A stretch of DNA of 64,000 nt from Sphaerulina vaccinii (Eukaryota; Ascomycota; Dothideomycetes; Mycosphaerellales; Mycosphaerellaceae): positions 1,984,001-2,048,000 of the forward strand of contig JAKUDP010000001.1 in the NCBI GenBank assembly GCA_022570795.1, written 5' to 3'. The notes under the pieces are model-generated. The model was not told the DNA's origin and made no database searches. It saw only the letters and a list, made by a program, of their open reading frames with translations. Both the position numbers and the translations under genes were made by a program. Numbering within the stretch: the stretch's first letter is position 1; each line of letters opens with the position of its first letter. Below, piece after piece: positions 53,960-64,000 of this stretch.

Positions 53960-55279
53960 TCACAATGCACCATATCCCTCTTCAGGCCGTGTCCTGTCGT
54001 CCAGCAATGCTGCGCATTCAGATGACCTAGGCAGACTCCCAATGCCGCTCGGGACCCAACCTCTCATCCAGCCTGATACACGCCGCCAGCGAGACCGTGA
54101 GCCCTGTTGCTCCTCGACCACAACGAGCTTCTCCTCGGTCTCTCCATACAATAAGAATTGCACACCAACACTAGCGTCCAGTCCAAGAACACCCGCAGCG
54201 CCAAGGAAGAAAGGCAGAGCTGCGAGCACCCATCGTGTCCTGTCAGAGCCCTCTTCGCCAACCCACCCACCACCGCCGTGAGGTCCAAAGTCGTTCCACG
54301 CGTTCGGATTTGTGAGAAGAGCAGAGGAGTAGAACATGTTCCCGCAGAAAGCTGCGATGAACAGATGCGGACTGAGACCAGCCACAGACTTGCGTCGCCA
54401 GTTCTTGAAGAGCTGTGGCAATCGAGAGCCTAGATATAGTATCGTGGACATCCAGGAAATGATGGTGCCGGCCTGCTCAAGCGGTGTGGGTCCAGCGTCT
54501 TGCATGTGATCGTGAGCAGATGTCTTGCTTATAGGCGATGCATGAGCCATAGCGATCATGCAGGCAACGAAGAGCATAGTCCTAGGCGAAGGAGAGGGCA
54601 TTGGAGAGGAAGGTCCGATCCTATGAATGGTGTTCTTCGACGCGCCAGAGCTCGATGCCATCTTCTCCTTCTCGTCTTGTTCTCGCTGGAATGTAGGTGT
54701 CCGGAAGATGATCTTCGGCCTTGTTGGTGCTTTCCTATCGTCCGCTCCTTGTTCATCATCAGATTCAGTCTCTCTACTGACACTTGGACTCAGCACTGGC
54801 ATACCTTCGATCACAACTTGGTCCATGCTTCCACTCGTGGAGCTATCATCGCCGTTTGTGTTTTTGCTCTTCCACATGCGAAACACTGAGTGTCCATGCC
54901 GTAGCTTCTCGTACCAAATCCATTGTCCTACAAGACAGACATCAACGAAGACATAGTATCCGCCTATGCATATCTGCCAGCTTGCCTGGTGGGTGAACAG
55001 CGCACCGAGCAGATTACTGACATCGCCTAAAAGCCACTCCCCTAAGAAGAAGATGCTGAGCCCGCTCGTGCTTTTTATCGACCAATTCTTGTATATCTGG
55101 GGGATCTGTGCGAATAGCCACGCTACAATACTGAGAGCGCCGAGCACAATCGAGGTGAACGCTAGAGGTGTTGGTGCGCAGGTGTGGAATGTGCTCGAGA
55201 AACGCAACAGAAAGTCGTTCTCCGGAGCGCAGTGCGCTGGCAATGAGGGCTCAAAGGCTGATGCGGAGACCCATTGCAT
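53960..55279 (-). CDS. PQ-loop repeat membrane protein, vacuolar basic amino acid transporter type (Ypq family)
   Basis: Single exon, 439 residues from the ATG at 55279. Two PQ-loop halves are clear: LFAQIPQIYKNWSIKSTSGLSIFFLGEWLLGD near residue 60 and LGSRLPQLFKNWRRKSVAGL near residue 300 (each segment quoted in part). Seven hydrophobic helices fit the family: three before a long central cytosolic loop (about residues 135-235, rich in Ser, Asp and Lys), and the rest after it. Yeast relatives Ypq1-3 export or import lysine, arginine and histidine across the vacuolar membrane, and animal PQLC2 does the same in lysosomes. The conserved prolines and glutamines of both loops are intact. The extended C-terminal tail (about 50 residues) is polar. 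Regulation unknown. Confidence 0.91.
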   Translation of the reverse strand: MQWVSASAFEPSLPAHCAPENDFLLRFSSTFHTCAPTPLAFTSIVLGALSIVAWLFAQIPQIYKNWSIKSTSGLSIFFLGEWLLGDVSNLLGALFTHQASWQICIGGYYVFVDVCLVGQWIWYEKLRHGHSVFRMWKSKNTNGDDSSTSGSMDQVVIEGMPVLSPSVSRETESDDEQGADDRKAPTRPKIIFRTPTFQREQDEKEKMASSSGASKNTIHRIGPSSPMPSPSPRTMLFVACMIAMAHASPISKTSAHDHMQDAGPTPLEQAGTIISWMSTILYLGSRLPQLFKNWRRKSVAGLSPHLFIAAFCGNMFYSSALLTNPNAWNDFGPHGGGGWVGEEGSDRTRWVLAALPFFLGAAGVLGLDASVGVQFLLYGETEEKLVVVEEQQGSRSRWRRVSGWMRGWVPSGIGSLPRSSECAALLDDRTRPEEGYGAL

Positions 55280-56140
55280 GATGTTCGTGGACTGTATAGA
55301 AGGTCGGAAATCTACACTCTGCTCAAAGAGTGCGAAGTGTGCTGATCGTCGAGGAGTGAGGTCGCCTGATCCAGCCTCTGATCTCGTACTCAGCCACGTG
55401 CTGCCTGGCTATGGTTCGAAGGCTGGTGGGATGGATCGCTGTGTTTGACTTGAGCTCGTGGATCGTGTGCAATAGCTGCTTCGGGAATCGTACTGCTCGA
55501 ACGCTAGATCCTACTCTTTAGGTAATATGCCGTAGGAGCTCTTGTGAGTTCAGCGAAGAAGCAATGGCACCAAGAAAGAGAAGCGAAGAAGAGAAGTACC
55601 ACACCACGTAGGCAATAGAGAAGGTGTGAGGGAGAGGTCTATGCAATGCGGAAACTGTAGTACTTCTCGGTCCTCGAGCGATACCTGTGGCTGCCGATTA
55701 CAGTCATCAGAGCGTGTTATGGTCGTCAGGTGGTGGGATCATGCCGTCGGCGTTATGTACGGTGACACCAGGTCCCAGATCTGCGGACCGGATCGTACAT
55801 TACGTGCAGCAGAGATGCACCAGATTGGAAGCTGAATGGACGAAGATAGGTGTGCCAAATCTGTATCGTGGTTGAGATAAGGGACGCCGCAATTAGCGCG
55901 TTGTCGAGGTGCGACTTCGCAATCAGCAAGGACCACCCCGCATGTGATCATGCGGCACGTGTCCAATGTTTGGTGGGGGTCCCATATGCATGACTCTGGC
56001 ATGACCCGCAGCGTGAACATGATACATTCATGTTCGTATTGTCGTGCTTCAGCTTCGCAGTTCGGCAGATCATCTGCAGGTTCGTGATATCGTTGGAGTG
56101 GATTCGTGGCTCCGAGCCTCAAGTTCATGCTGTCCCAACC
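55280..56140. other. Intergenic between PQ-loop and Tdp1 genes
   Basis: About 860 bp, promoter of the PQ-loop gene and 3' flank of the Tdp1 gene. Frames at 55626-55875 and 55739-56128 have no motifs. Confidence 0.5.
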
Positions 56141-58114
56141 TCACTGCTGCTCTTTGAAATACCACGGCTCTCTAGAGTTGTACTCCTCTCCTGGTATGGA
56201 GAAAGGCAAATCGATGACACTTTTGAAACATGCAATATCGACCAGTTCAGGTGCTCGATGCTCAATAGCGGCTTCATCCTCAGACTCTGTTTCCGAGTCT
56301 CCATTATCGTCGCGTTGCTTCAGCTTTTCTGCGGCGGCTGAAAGGTCATCGATGGGTATAGGAAGGATTACACCACACTCCCAATTTCTGCAGGTGATCT
56401 TATTCTCAGTTCTCTCGGCTGGTAGCTCGCCCCATGCACTCTTGGACATGTTGCTGCTCCCCACATATAGCCAGGCGACTTGCTTCGATTTGGGCGCATG
56501 TGCGGCGGCCATGGTGCTGCTCGACGGACCTTCAGAAGGACTCGCTGATCGTATGCCTCGAGCACAAAGTATCTTGTTGTGGCTGAGAAGGCCTGTTCTT
56601 GTCGAGCGATAGTCTCGAAAGCATTCCTTTGGAAAGCTGTTCTTCTCGTAGTAGTCTCTCTGTAGACAAATGGTTCCAGCCGCCCCAGCTGTTGAACTGC
56701 GAACTGTCTCCTTGGTCGGGAAATATATTCGCAACTTCTGTCGTACATTCGATTCCGCTTGGCTGGCCCGGCCTTTTGTCTTCTGAAAGAAGTTGGCACC
56801 AGCCTTGGATCGTGCTTCCCTAGCGTGAGCAAGCAGATCCACGCCTCTAGCTGCCATGTGAAAGTCGATCAGCTGTTTGTCGGTGAGTGCGCCAATTGAT
56901 GATGCCGCAAAATCAATCTCGAGGTCAGTCGTTGTGGCCAGGTTCAGTTGCCTGATGGTGCGACTGAGTCCCAGGAGTCCGGTTCGCGCAGCCTGCTCTT
57001 TATAGTGTACGCCTCCCACGGTGTGCACAAAACCCATGTCAGCAGTTGCTGCAAAATCGAAGTTTAGTACGCCATCCCGCACGTCTTGATCTAGTCCTTG
57101 CATCTCGATGAAGAACATGAGCTCTTTGCCGAAGGGAGTGAGATCCTCTAGGCGTGTCTTCTGGCCTGCAGGTAGTCTAGGAAGGTCGATGAGGAAGACA
57201 CTGTTTTCCATCTGACCTGTCTCGCCCCAATCGAAGTTAAGAAGGTTCGCTGTAGGTAGTGCGATGCGCAGCTTGTTGGCATGGAATAGCAGCATTAGTT
57301 TCGAATGCATGCAAAAGATCAACCCAGACATGTTTGGAAAACATAATCGCAAGAAGTGCTTCATATCGCTGGCGTCTTCTCGCCACTGGTCTCTGTCTTT
57401 GTGGTCTTTCGCTTGCATGACGAAGATACACTTTGTACTTCCGCCGTTTAGTGGTGTCTTTAGCTTTGAGAGCACCCATTGTGTATCCCATTGGTAGGCG
57501 GAAAGTACTGCTGTTCGGACGCTGAGCGGCTCAAGAACCTCCTCGAGCTTAATATCGTTGCCTGTGCGATCATGCCCAAATGCCCTACAGGATATTAGCA
57601 CATCTCACTGCCATTGCGGGCCTACGATTGCTTCAATGATCATGAGTAAGGTCGAGATTGCTTACCACGTCTGCTTGATCGCGCCACGCGGATACTGCAG
57701 CGATGCAGATTTGGATGACGAAGAAGAGGTCGTCTGATGGGAGGATATGTTTGCTGGCTGTTCCTTCATGCGGTCGATAGCCGCTTGTGCTGCAGCTGGC
57801 TTTCGAGATCTTCCTTCACGTTGAACTGCTGTCGATAGCATGTTGAGTCGAGATCCACCAGCGTGATCTAAACTCGTAGTCTCAAGCTTCGGAGCCTTCC
57901 TAGCATCGCGTATAGGTGGCGGTGAGATAGATCGTGGCCGCTTCTTGTTCATTCTTGCCAGACGCTCTGCTTCCATTGCTTTCCGGTCCATTCCTAGAAG
58001 TCCGGATAGTGGCTTTGATTCTTGTAGTGCTGGCGAGTCTTTCTGCTCAGGACATGACAGCGACATCGCGATCGCTGCTTTCAGTTCTTCGTCATCTGCT
58101 TCGTTGTCTGCCAT
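56141..58114 (-). CDS. TDP1: Tyrosyl-DNA phosphodiesterase 1 with N-terminal UIM-like motif
   Basis: Exons 58114-57666 and 57584-56141 on the minus strand, 630 residues; the 81-bp GT-AG intron joins GAIKQTW-AFGHDRTGND in frame. The enzyme removes trapped topoisomerase I peptides from DNA 3' ends, and belongs to the phospholipase D superfamily. Two HxK signatures are visible: MHSKLMLLFH (His243, Lys245) and LLSHNKILCARG (His485, Lys487), the latter followed by YVGSSNMSKSAWG, the conserved Asn-containing part. The first 20 residues (ADDEELKAAIAMSLS) match the ubiquitin-interacting motif pattern: acidic run, Leu, AIA and MSLS. Residues 40-140 are disordered, basic and Ser-rich, with a likely nuclear signal (NKKRPRSISPPP). 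A disordered tail before the catalytic domain is usual for Tdp1. Confidence 0.93.
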
Positions 58115-58653
58115 TTCATCTCAACTGCGGAGGCCAAAGTCTTGAATTATAGGGAAAGCGGAACGTCCTTACTCGTGTCGAGCATGAAGATGCAGCCGCG
58201 ATGCTTAAGCTGATCGGAAGTGGCGACCCGATGCTATTTTCATATACGTCGTTGATGGAAACATCAAGGTTGTTGTTTGGTAAAGGGAGGTGACGCGCAT
58301 CAAGGATCTTTTGCGCGACTTGGACACCGTCTCGAGGCATGTGGTCTTCGCGTCTCTCTGCCTGATTCTTCAGCTTACATACCAACTCTCCTTCGACCAC
58401 AGACACTCACAAGCACTATCTTGCACTGATCCAGTAGAAGGTCAGCCTAGATCGAGATGTCAGGAGAACATCAGTGGTGGGTCAATTTCGCGCATAGCTA
58501 CTGCTCACCACGCTCTAGGCCCATTTCGTCAAGTCGCGATCTTTGTAAGCCGCTTCCATCATCAACACCGAGCGGACCATCTCGCGTTCCGCACCATGAT
58601 ATATATGCTCCTTCCTGTTCTTGACGAATCTGCTGTGAAACCATACCGAAAAG
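58115..58653. promoter_or_regulatory. Divergent promoter region, Tdp1 / FAD monooxygenase
   Basis: About 540 bp between two outward-reading genes. A plus-strand frame at 58290-58721 overlaps the monooxygenase start in another frame and is not called. No distinctive motif seen. Confidence 0.5.
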
Positions 58654-59941
58654 ATGGCTACGACGACGCGGAAACCAATTTTGATATCTGGAGCCGGCCT
58701 CGCATCACTTCTGCTAGCTAGGTCACTGCTACGAAGCTCCATTCCGTTCTTGGTGTTTGAGCGAGATCAATCAATCTCTTTTCGTGGTCAAGGCTACAGA
58801 CTTCGACTATCAGCAGAAGGCCTCGATGCAATCGAAGACGTCCTCGGGCCAGAGTCCAATGGATTTCCACGTTTCTGGGATAAGTGTGGCAAGACGGGTG
58901 GTGCTCGAGGATTCGGTGCCATAGATGCTCTTTCTGGCGACGACATTACAGATATCCTGGAGCGACAGAAGTCGAATGAACCTGAAAAGCCAAAGCCAAC
59001 CAAGGAAGTCTTGTCTTCCCGCGATGGCAAAACCATTGGCATTTCCCGTGGAGATATGCGAGCACTGTTTCTGGAAGGCTGCGAGCCCTACGTAAAGTTT
59101 GGTCACCACGTTACAGGGTACGAGTTGACTCCAAACGGGGTGAAAGCGGTCTTCAAAGATGGCTCAAAGTCTGTGGAGGGAGACATGCTCGTAGCTGGCG
59201 AGGGAATCTACTCGAAAGTGGCCAAACAGGTATCAGATGGCAAGCTCAAGACCTTCGACACAGGAGCTCGAGGAATTCACGGCCAAGCTCCAACAACAGC
59301 GTTCAAACAACTTGGAGAGGGTGTATGGCGATTACTAGACGAGTCAAATCCTGATGGCAAGGTCTTCGCGATCACGAATGTGCGGCCTGGCGACATGGAC
59401 GACCCAAACGTTGAGTTCGGATGGACGATGGGCGGGCAGCCTGGAGTGATCAAACCGCCCAACAATGATTTTGCCATCATCGGGAAACCTGCGGCTGATA
59501 TCGCCAAGTCACTCACTGCAAAGTGGCACCCGCGTGTCAGATCTTTGTTTGAGCAAATGAACGAGAAAGAGGCTGCCTTCTGGAAGATAACGTGCAGCAC
59601 GCCTAGCGGAGTACCACAATGGAAGAATGAGCCAAGAGTCACAGTTATAGGAGACGCTGCTCACTCCATGACCCCGGCAGGTGGCATCGGCGCAAACACT
59701 GCAGTCCGCGACTCTGCCTTGCTTGGGAAAATGCTTGCTGAAGCTGGTGGCTTCGCAGACGGAGTTACTGCAAAGTATGAAGACAAGATGAGAGTGTGAG
59801 TGAATCCTCCTTGCCGTACTGATGTAGGCTAGGCTAACATGACACAGATACGCCAGCGAGGCAGTTGCCCAAAGTTATGGCATGGCCACGGCTCAGTTTG
59901 GCGTCACGATTGATGAGAGCACATCGCCCACTGTTGGGTAG
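58654..59941 (+). CDS. FAD-dependent monooxygenase (salicylate/zeaxanthin epoxidase-like group A)
   Basis: Exons 58654-59795 and 59848-59941, 411 residues; the 52-bp GT-AG intron joins EDKMRV-YASEAVAQSY in frame. The N-terminus has the Rossmann FAD site ILISGAGLASLLLARSLL followed by the acidic strand end FLVFERD; note GAGLAS, where the usual third Gly is Ser. The second FAD motif is complete: VTVIGDAAHSMTPAGGIGAN. A DG-type motif is represented by GDMLVAGEGIYSKV (Glu in place of Asp). These enzymes hydroxylate or epoxidise aromatic and isoprenoid compounds using NAD(P)H and oxygen. The substrate is unknown. With the short-chain dehydrogenase 1 kb downstream and the galactose oxidase after it, it may belong to a small catabolic or secondary-metabolic group (inference). 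Cytosolic, no signal peptide. Confidence 0.9.
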
Positions 59942-60914
59942 ATCATATGGCATACAAGCATACATCCCATGAGCGTAGCATGAACTTACGGTATACATAC
60001 TAGAATCCTCCTGGAGGCAGCTCCATGGCTGCCAATGTTCTGGTGGGACGTCTTCTTGGCGCGAGTCTTCATGCTTCAAACTCAGAACAACTTCTGCAAC
60101 CACTTCCTCGACACTCGACACACCACTCGGCTGTCCACGTCGACTTCCATGATAACGCGGATGAGTGTGCCAGTGACCAGCGATGCGAAATGTTACAAAG
60201 GCCCAACCACGATAGTCGCTCTCGCTGGCCGTCGCTCTCGCTTCCGCGAGCTTAACAAGGCATTGAATATGGGTCCCATAGCTTCTGCAGACACAGCATT
60301 ATTGCTGCACGCTCCAATACACGACGTGTAAGACATGGTGCGCGGCTCTGTGCGGCCCCGCTCGTACGAATCAGGAACGAAGTCTCAGAATGCAGAACGC
60401 AGTGTGGCCCGTGGGACGACAGTGACGACGCTTTCAACTAATTTCTGTTTAGGAGGATGCTTATGCTCTGCAGACTATAGGGCCGCAGGAAGCACTACAA
60501 CATGTGCAATATGCTACTATATCAGCCTAGGACACATTATGCGCGAACACCAGGCCGTGATTCTGCACCGCCCTGCTTGGTAGGCAAGGATCCCTATAAC
60601 AGACGTTCGCATCCTGAGTGTCTTGTCGAAAACCACGTACATATTGGCTGACATTCGCGAAGCTATACGCATACCATGCGCTCCAGTACTAGAACTAAAC
60701 GACGCTGTTCGGTTGCAGCTGTCCCCGCAGTGCTCCACCTCACAGTCGACAGCCCTCGTTTGAAGGATTTCCGATAACGAGAAGTCAGCATGCCTTTATA
60801 TGGTGCCATCTGCCACCCAGCTTCCCTATATCTGCCACCCAGCTTCCCTATATCACATCGACCACCCCACACACTCCTTACAAGTTCCAGAATAGCACAA
60901 TTGCCAACACAGCA
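59942..60914. promoter_or_regulatory. Intergenic, promoter of the short-chain dehydrogenase
   Basis: About 970 bp. Close to the dehydrogenase start a 22-bp unit is duplicated head to tail (60809-60852), and TTTATAT near 60795 may be a TATA element. Open frames at 60035-60331 and 60663-61031 have no motifs. Confidence 0.5.
60809..60852. repeat. 22-bp perfect tandem duplication in a promoter
   Basis: Two adjacent copies of a 22-bp unit beginning TCTGCCACCCAG and ending CCCTATA, 63 bp before the dehydrogenase ATG. Any transcription-factor or initiation element it carries is doubled. Confidence 0.88.
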
Positions 60915-61769
60915 ATGTCTACACCTGTAGCCATCGTCACTGGAGGCGGAAGTGGCATTGGCTTTGCCATAGCAGAGCATCTGATCCAATTTCATGGCTA
61001 CAAAGTGGCAATATTCGACTTGGACGAACAACGCACTCGAGACCAGGCTGTGAAACTTGGAGACAACTGCCTGGCATTACACGTCGATGTCACGAACTAC
61101 GATCAGCAAGCAAAGGCTTTCCTACAGACCTGGGAATGGGGTGGCTGCAGATTGGACTCTGTCTACCTGAACGCTGGAATTGGAGATACGGATTCCATGT
61201 ACAAGGACTTCAACATTGATGAGCAAACGGGCTTACCAGCGCCACTGAACCTTCGAGTCATGGACGTCAATCTCACTGCAGTCATTCAAGGCATACATCT
61301 AGCTCGGCACTTCTTTTCAGAGAAGAACACCATCAAAGGAGGGCAGATCATCGCCACGTCCAGCATGTATGGTCTATATCCAACTCATGCTGTTCCACTA
61401 TACTCCACTGCAAAACATGCCCTGGTCGGTCTGGTCCGCTCACTTGCTCCAGTCTATGCAAAGGATTCGATCACTATCAACGCTCTGTGTCCTGCACTGG
61501 TCGACACGAATATAATTCAGGCGGAAGTGATGCGGCAATGGGATCCAACGCAGTTGACTCCTCTAAGTACAGTACTGAAGGCTGTGGACAGCATTCTCGG
61601 CGACAAACAGCTGACCGGCAAGACTCTGGAGTTGTCATTGAGCGATGTGGACATTACCTCTCAGCCGGACTTCACGACAGCGAATCAAAGGTTCGTCGCC
61701 AGTCAAGATCTCCTGTGGGAAATGGTTGGTGAACCACTTCTGCCCCGCAAACCTGGCGAGAACATATAG
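60915..61769 (+). CDS. Short-chain dehydrogenase/reductase (SDR, classical)
   Basis: Single exon, 284 residues. Classical SDR signs: cofactor motif TGGGSGIG (residues 9-16) after AIVTG, an acidic residue after the second strand (VAIFDLDEQ) favouring NAD over NADP, HVDVTN for adenine binding, LNAGIGD for the NAG motif, catalytic Ser in IIATSSMYGLY (about 148-149), and Tyr163/Lys167 in YSTAK. The NALCPALVDT segment follows as usual. Overall it resembles 15-hydroxyprostaglandin dehydrogenase-like SDRs, which act on secondary alcohols, but the substrate cannot be told from sequence. No targeting signal, so probably cytosolic. Flanked by an FAD monooxygenase and, convergently and 176 bp away, a galactose oxidase. 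Confidence 0.93.
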   Translation: MSTPVAIVTGGGSGIGFAIAEHLIQFHGYKVAIFDLDEQRTRDQAVKLGDNCLALHVDVTNYDQQAKAFLQTWEWGGCRLDSVYLNAGIGDTDSMYKDFNIDEQTGLPAPLNLRVMDVNLTAVIQGIHLARHFFSEKNTIKGGQIIATSSMYGLYPTHAVPLYSTAKHALVGLVRSLAPVYAKDSITINALCPALVDTNIIQAEVMRQWDPTQLTPLSTVLKAVDSILGDKQLTGKTLELSLSDVDITSQPDFTTANQRFVASQDLLWEMVGEPLLPRKPGENI

Positions 61770-61945
61770 CACCTGCATAGACTAATTCGAAAGAGCGATG
61801 CTTGGCATATCCTTCTTGTTTGTAGCATTGTCATTATAGCTGAAATTACATACACCATCGTATGTGTCTTGTCCATCAAGCATAGCGCTGAGTGAGAACG
61901 TAGTCATCCAATATCATTAAACATTAACTCGTCCCTCATAATGCA

Positions 61946-63603
61946 TCAAATGTGAATCTTGACGATCTGCGCTACACTAGGTACACCAGCGGGCGTGATA
62001 GCAAAAAGATACCAGAAGCCTGGCAGTATAACGCCAGCATCGCCCGGAAGCTGTAGAGTATACGTATTGCCTTCTCGTGCTACCGGTATGAGCGGCACTC
62101 GTCGCTGATCAGTGTTCACCACGTGCGTCACTGTCGATAAGCGGACTAGGGAGAATGTGGCGTCGTCTGGGTTGGCTATGAGCGTGACTGTGAAGGTGCC
62201 GCCTACCGGGATATCTTGGGAACTGCTCGACTCGATGGTTGGGCGTGTGGCTTCGCCACCAGAGAGATAGGGTGGAGTGAAGATCTTGCCATCGAAACTG
62301 CAAGGACCATTGTTAGTACAGATGACGTGAACCTTCATTCACCTGCCCATTGCACTTACTGGTTGATGCCATCAATGCATACGACTCCACACAATCCACC
62401 ACCACCACTAAACACGGTACCGTCCTGCAGCAAGATGCCGATCGAATGGTAAGTGCGAGGAGTGACTTCATCAGCCAGTTCCGTCCACTCTTCAGTGACT
62501 GGGTCAAAGATCTCGGGAATTGTGACTGCTGTAGCATCAGTGTAGACTCGACCATATTGCATGCCGCCAGTGGTTAGGACGTGCCCGGTTGGCAAGATGA
62601 CCCCATCGCCGAAGATACGTGCTCGGATGAGACCTTTGATCTGCTTGACCTCTGCAACACCAGAGGCCTCGTTGATCGTGGTGATATGCGAGTTGGTAAG
62701 GGCATCTGAAAGCTCATATGAAGGTGCGCCACCTCCGCTCAAGATCTTGCCTGCAACTGCATCGTACATTACCTATTCATATCAGTCAGTGAATGCTCAA
62801 CCACTTCTTAGCACGTATTGACTTACGCTGAAGCCACACATGGCATCTACGCCATCTCGCTCGCCTGCTGGGGCATGACTACCTTCACCAGTCGGATACA
62901 GCCAATTCATCCTCTTGCTAGGCCCAGCATGGAAGACCGAGCTGTCCTTCCAGCTGTGTAGCCAGGCATGATTGTCAGAGCGATAGAGGCCTGCCCAGTC
63001 GTCGGTAAGGATAGGATCAACTGGGATGCCAGGCAGAAGCTCCCATGTGTTGGAAGCAGGATTCCAGATCTCAGAGTGCTTCCCACCATTGATACCACTC
63101 CACCAACCTGCAGTCATGCTACTCCAAGACCCACCAATCAGGAACATTCGGCCATCGCTCAGTGTGGTCTGCGTTTGGTATCCTCGTGGTATCTTCAGTT
63201 CAGGCCCTGGTTTCCAGATATTGTCCGGTGTTCTCCAATCGTGGAAACTAGATCTTGTTGCTGACGAGCCTCCTGTGATCAGAATGTCGCCTTGGTGCCC
63301 CATAGACACGCCGCTGCAGAACATGTCATGGTTTGTATGTGAGACGAGACGTTCGCTGACTTCTCCGGTACGCCAATTGTATTCTGCAGAGAATGTCTGA
63401 CCGACATTGCCATCTCCTGACCAATCGCGATCCCGAGAAGACCAGACGATGAGGTTGCCTGTGTCTGGAGCAATGGCACCGGAGACCGTTACGACTGGGA
63501 ACGAGATGGAAGGACCCCAAGATCCGGGTCCGCCTTGTGCTGCAACGGCCTTCAACGTTGTAGCCAGGAAGAGTACTGCAGTACTGGAGTAAGAGGCGGG
63601 CAT
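61946..63603 (-). CDS. Secreted galactose oxidase-like copper radical oxidase (AA5)
   Basis: Three exons on the minus strand: 63603-62827, 62772-62360 and 62297-61946, 513 residues. GT-AG introns of 54 and 62 bp join DAMCGFS-VMYDAVAGK and GIN-HFDGKIFTPPYL in frame. A signal peptide (SSTAVLFLATTLKAVAA) precedes a seven-bladed kelch propeller and a C-terminal DUF1929 E-set domain. All ligands of the Cu/Cys-Tyr radical site can be seen: Cys96 (HDMFCSG), Tyr142 (RGYQTQ), Tyr367 and His368 (RTYHSIG), His397 (NHFDGK), plus the stacking Trp in GGSWSS. Galactose oxidase oxidises the C6 hydroxyl of galactose or other primary alcohols to aldehydes, making hydrogen peroxide. Unlike Fusarium GaoA there is no N-terminal CBM32 galactose-binding domain; the mature protein starts directly at the propeller. 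Substrate could be another alcohol. Confidence 0.94.
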
Positions 63604-64000
63604 TGTGTATCGGTATTAGTCTTGGACAAGCAAGTCCTGGCAACGGTGCCATAGCAACACGAGATCTTCTGCAAATAAGGTAAGCTGATGAAGTTCCTTA
63701 CAATCATGTACATGCTCAATGCTGCTATATCAACATCTTGGTCTACTTTGTGCTCCCCGCCAACCTCATTCTCACACAGAGCTATGCACCGCGGAAGGAG
63801 TGTTGCCCAAGCAAATATTCTGTAGAGCTCTATACCAGCCTCTTATCATTGTTGATACTATACCTGATCAGGAAAGAAGCTGGCTGGATCTGTGCCTCGC
63901 CAATGGTATACCGAGCCTTTAGCTCGAATATGATCCGGCTTCCATTCTGACCAAGAGCGCGTTCGCTTATGCCTCATAGCTTTTGGCCTGAAGCTGTATG
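63604..64000. promoter_or_regulatory. Promoter of the galactose oxidase gene and right edge
   Basis: About 400 bp. Two overlapping plus-strand frames (63719-63922 and 63738-63950) of 67-70 codons lack motifs. No further gene supported. Confidence 0.5.

Noticed and set aside
1..64000. CRISPR arrays, bacterial operons, phage or insertion sequences
   Set aside because: None expected in a fungal nuclear window, and no regularly spaced repeats or transposase motifs were found.

Overview
The window is nuclear DNA from a filamentous ascomycete (Pezizomycotina, perhaps a dothideomycete; the class is a guess). The signs are short GT-AG introns of about 50-145 bp, genes lying singly on both strands, a fungal Gpb1-type G-beta, an external alternative NADH dehydrogenase, a Clg1/Pho80-type cyclin, a CAP10-like GT90 enzyme and a Rad5 helicase. 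All exon coordinates were read by eye from splice motifs and frame continuity, with no transcript data.

Left part (1-24 kb): a possible fragment of a gene off the left edge, a phosducin-like protein and the heterotrimeric G-beta subunit on the minus strand (PhLP1 is the known co-chaperone for G-beta folding), phospholipase D, two small unknown genes, a rhomboid protease, a cytochrome P450 with one apparent frameshift and an unusual four-cysteine insertion, a convergent unknown membrane-anchored protein only 9 bp away, the external NADH dehydrogenase, a Ser/Thr-rich cell-surface protein and a cyclin.

Centre (24.0-33.4 kb): about 9.3 kb in which I can support no gene. Base composition looks ordinary by eye, not AT-rich as strong RIP would leave it. 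It holds only microsatellites and small degenerate repeats.

Right part (33.4-64 kb): an acidic unknown protein, mitochondrial ribosomal protein uL15m sharing a 174-bp divergent promoter with a GT90 glycosyltransferase, a DUF1275 membrane protein, a large membrane-anchored coiled-coil protein, an NDUFAF6-like complex I assembly factor, then a striking 881-residue protein combining a WW domain, a GIY-YIG-like region and a C-terminal Zn2Cys6-type cysteine pattern. DNA repair genes follow (Rad5; Tdp1 with a UIM-like N-terminus) around a PQ-loop vacuolar transporter. The right end holds three oxidative enzymes in a row: an FAD monooxygenase, a short-chain dehydrogenase and a secreted galactose oxidase-like copper radical oxidase.

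The most unusual items are the WW/GIY-YIG-like/Zn2Cys6 protein, the cysteine-bearing insertion and frameshift in the P450, the gene-free centre, and a diverged duplicated block at 20.68/21.1 kb whose differences are mostly synonymous in one frame.
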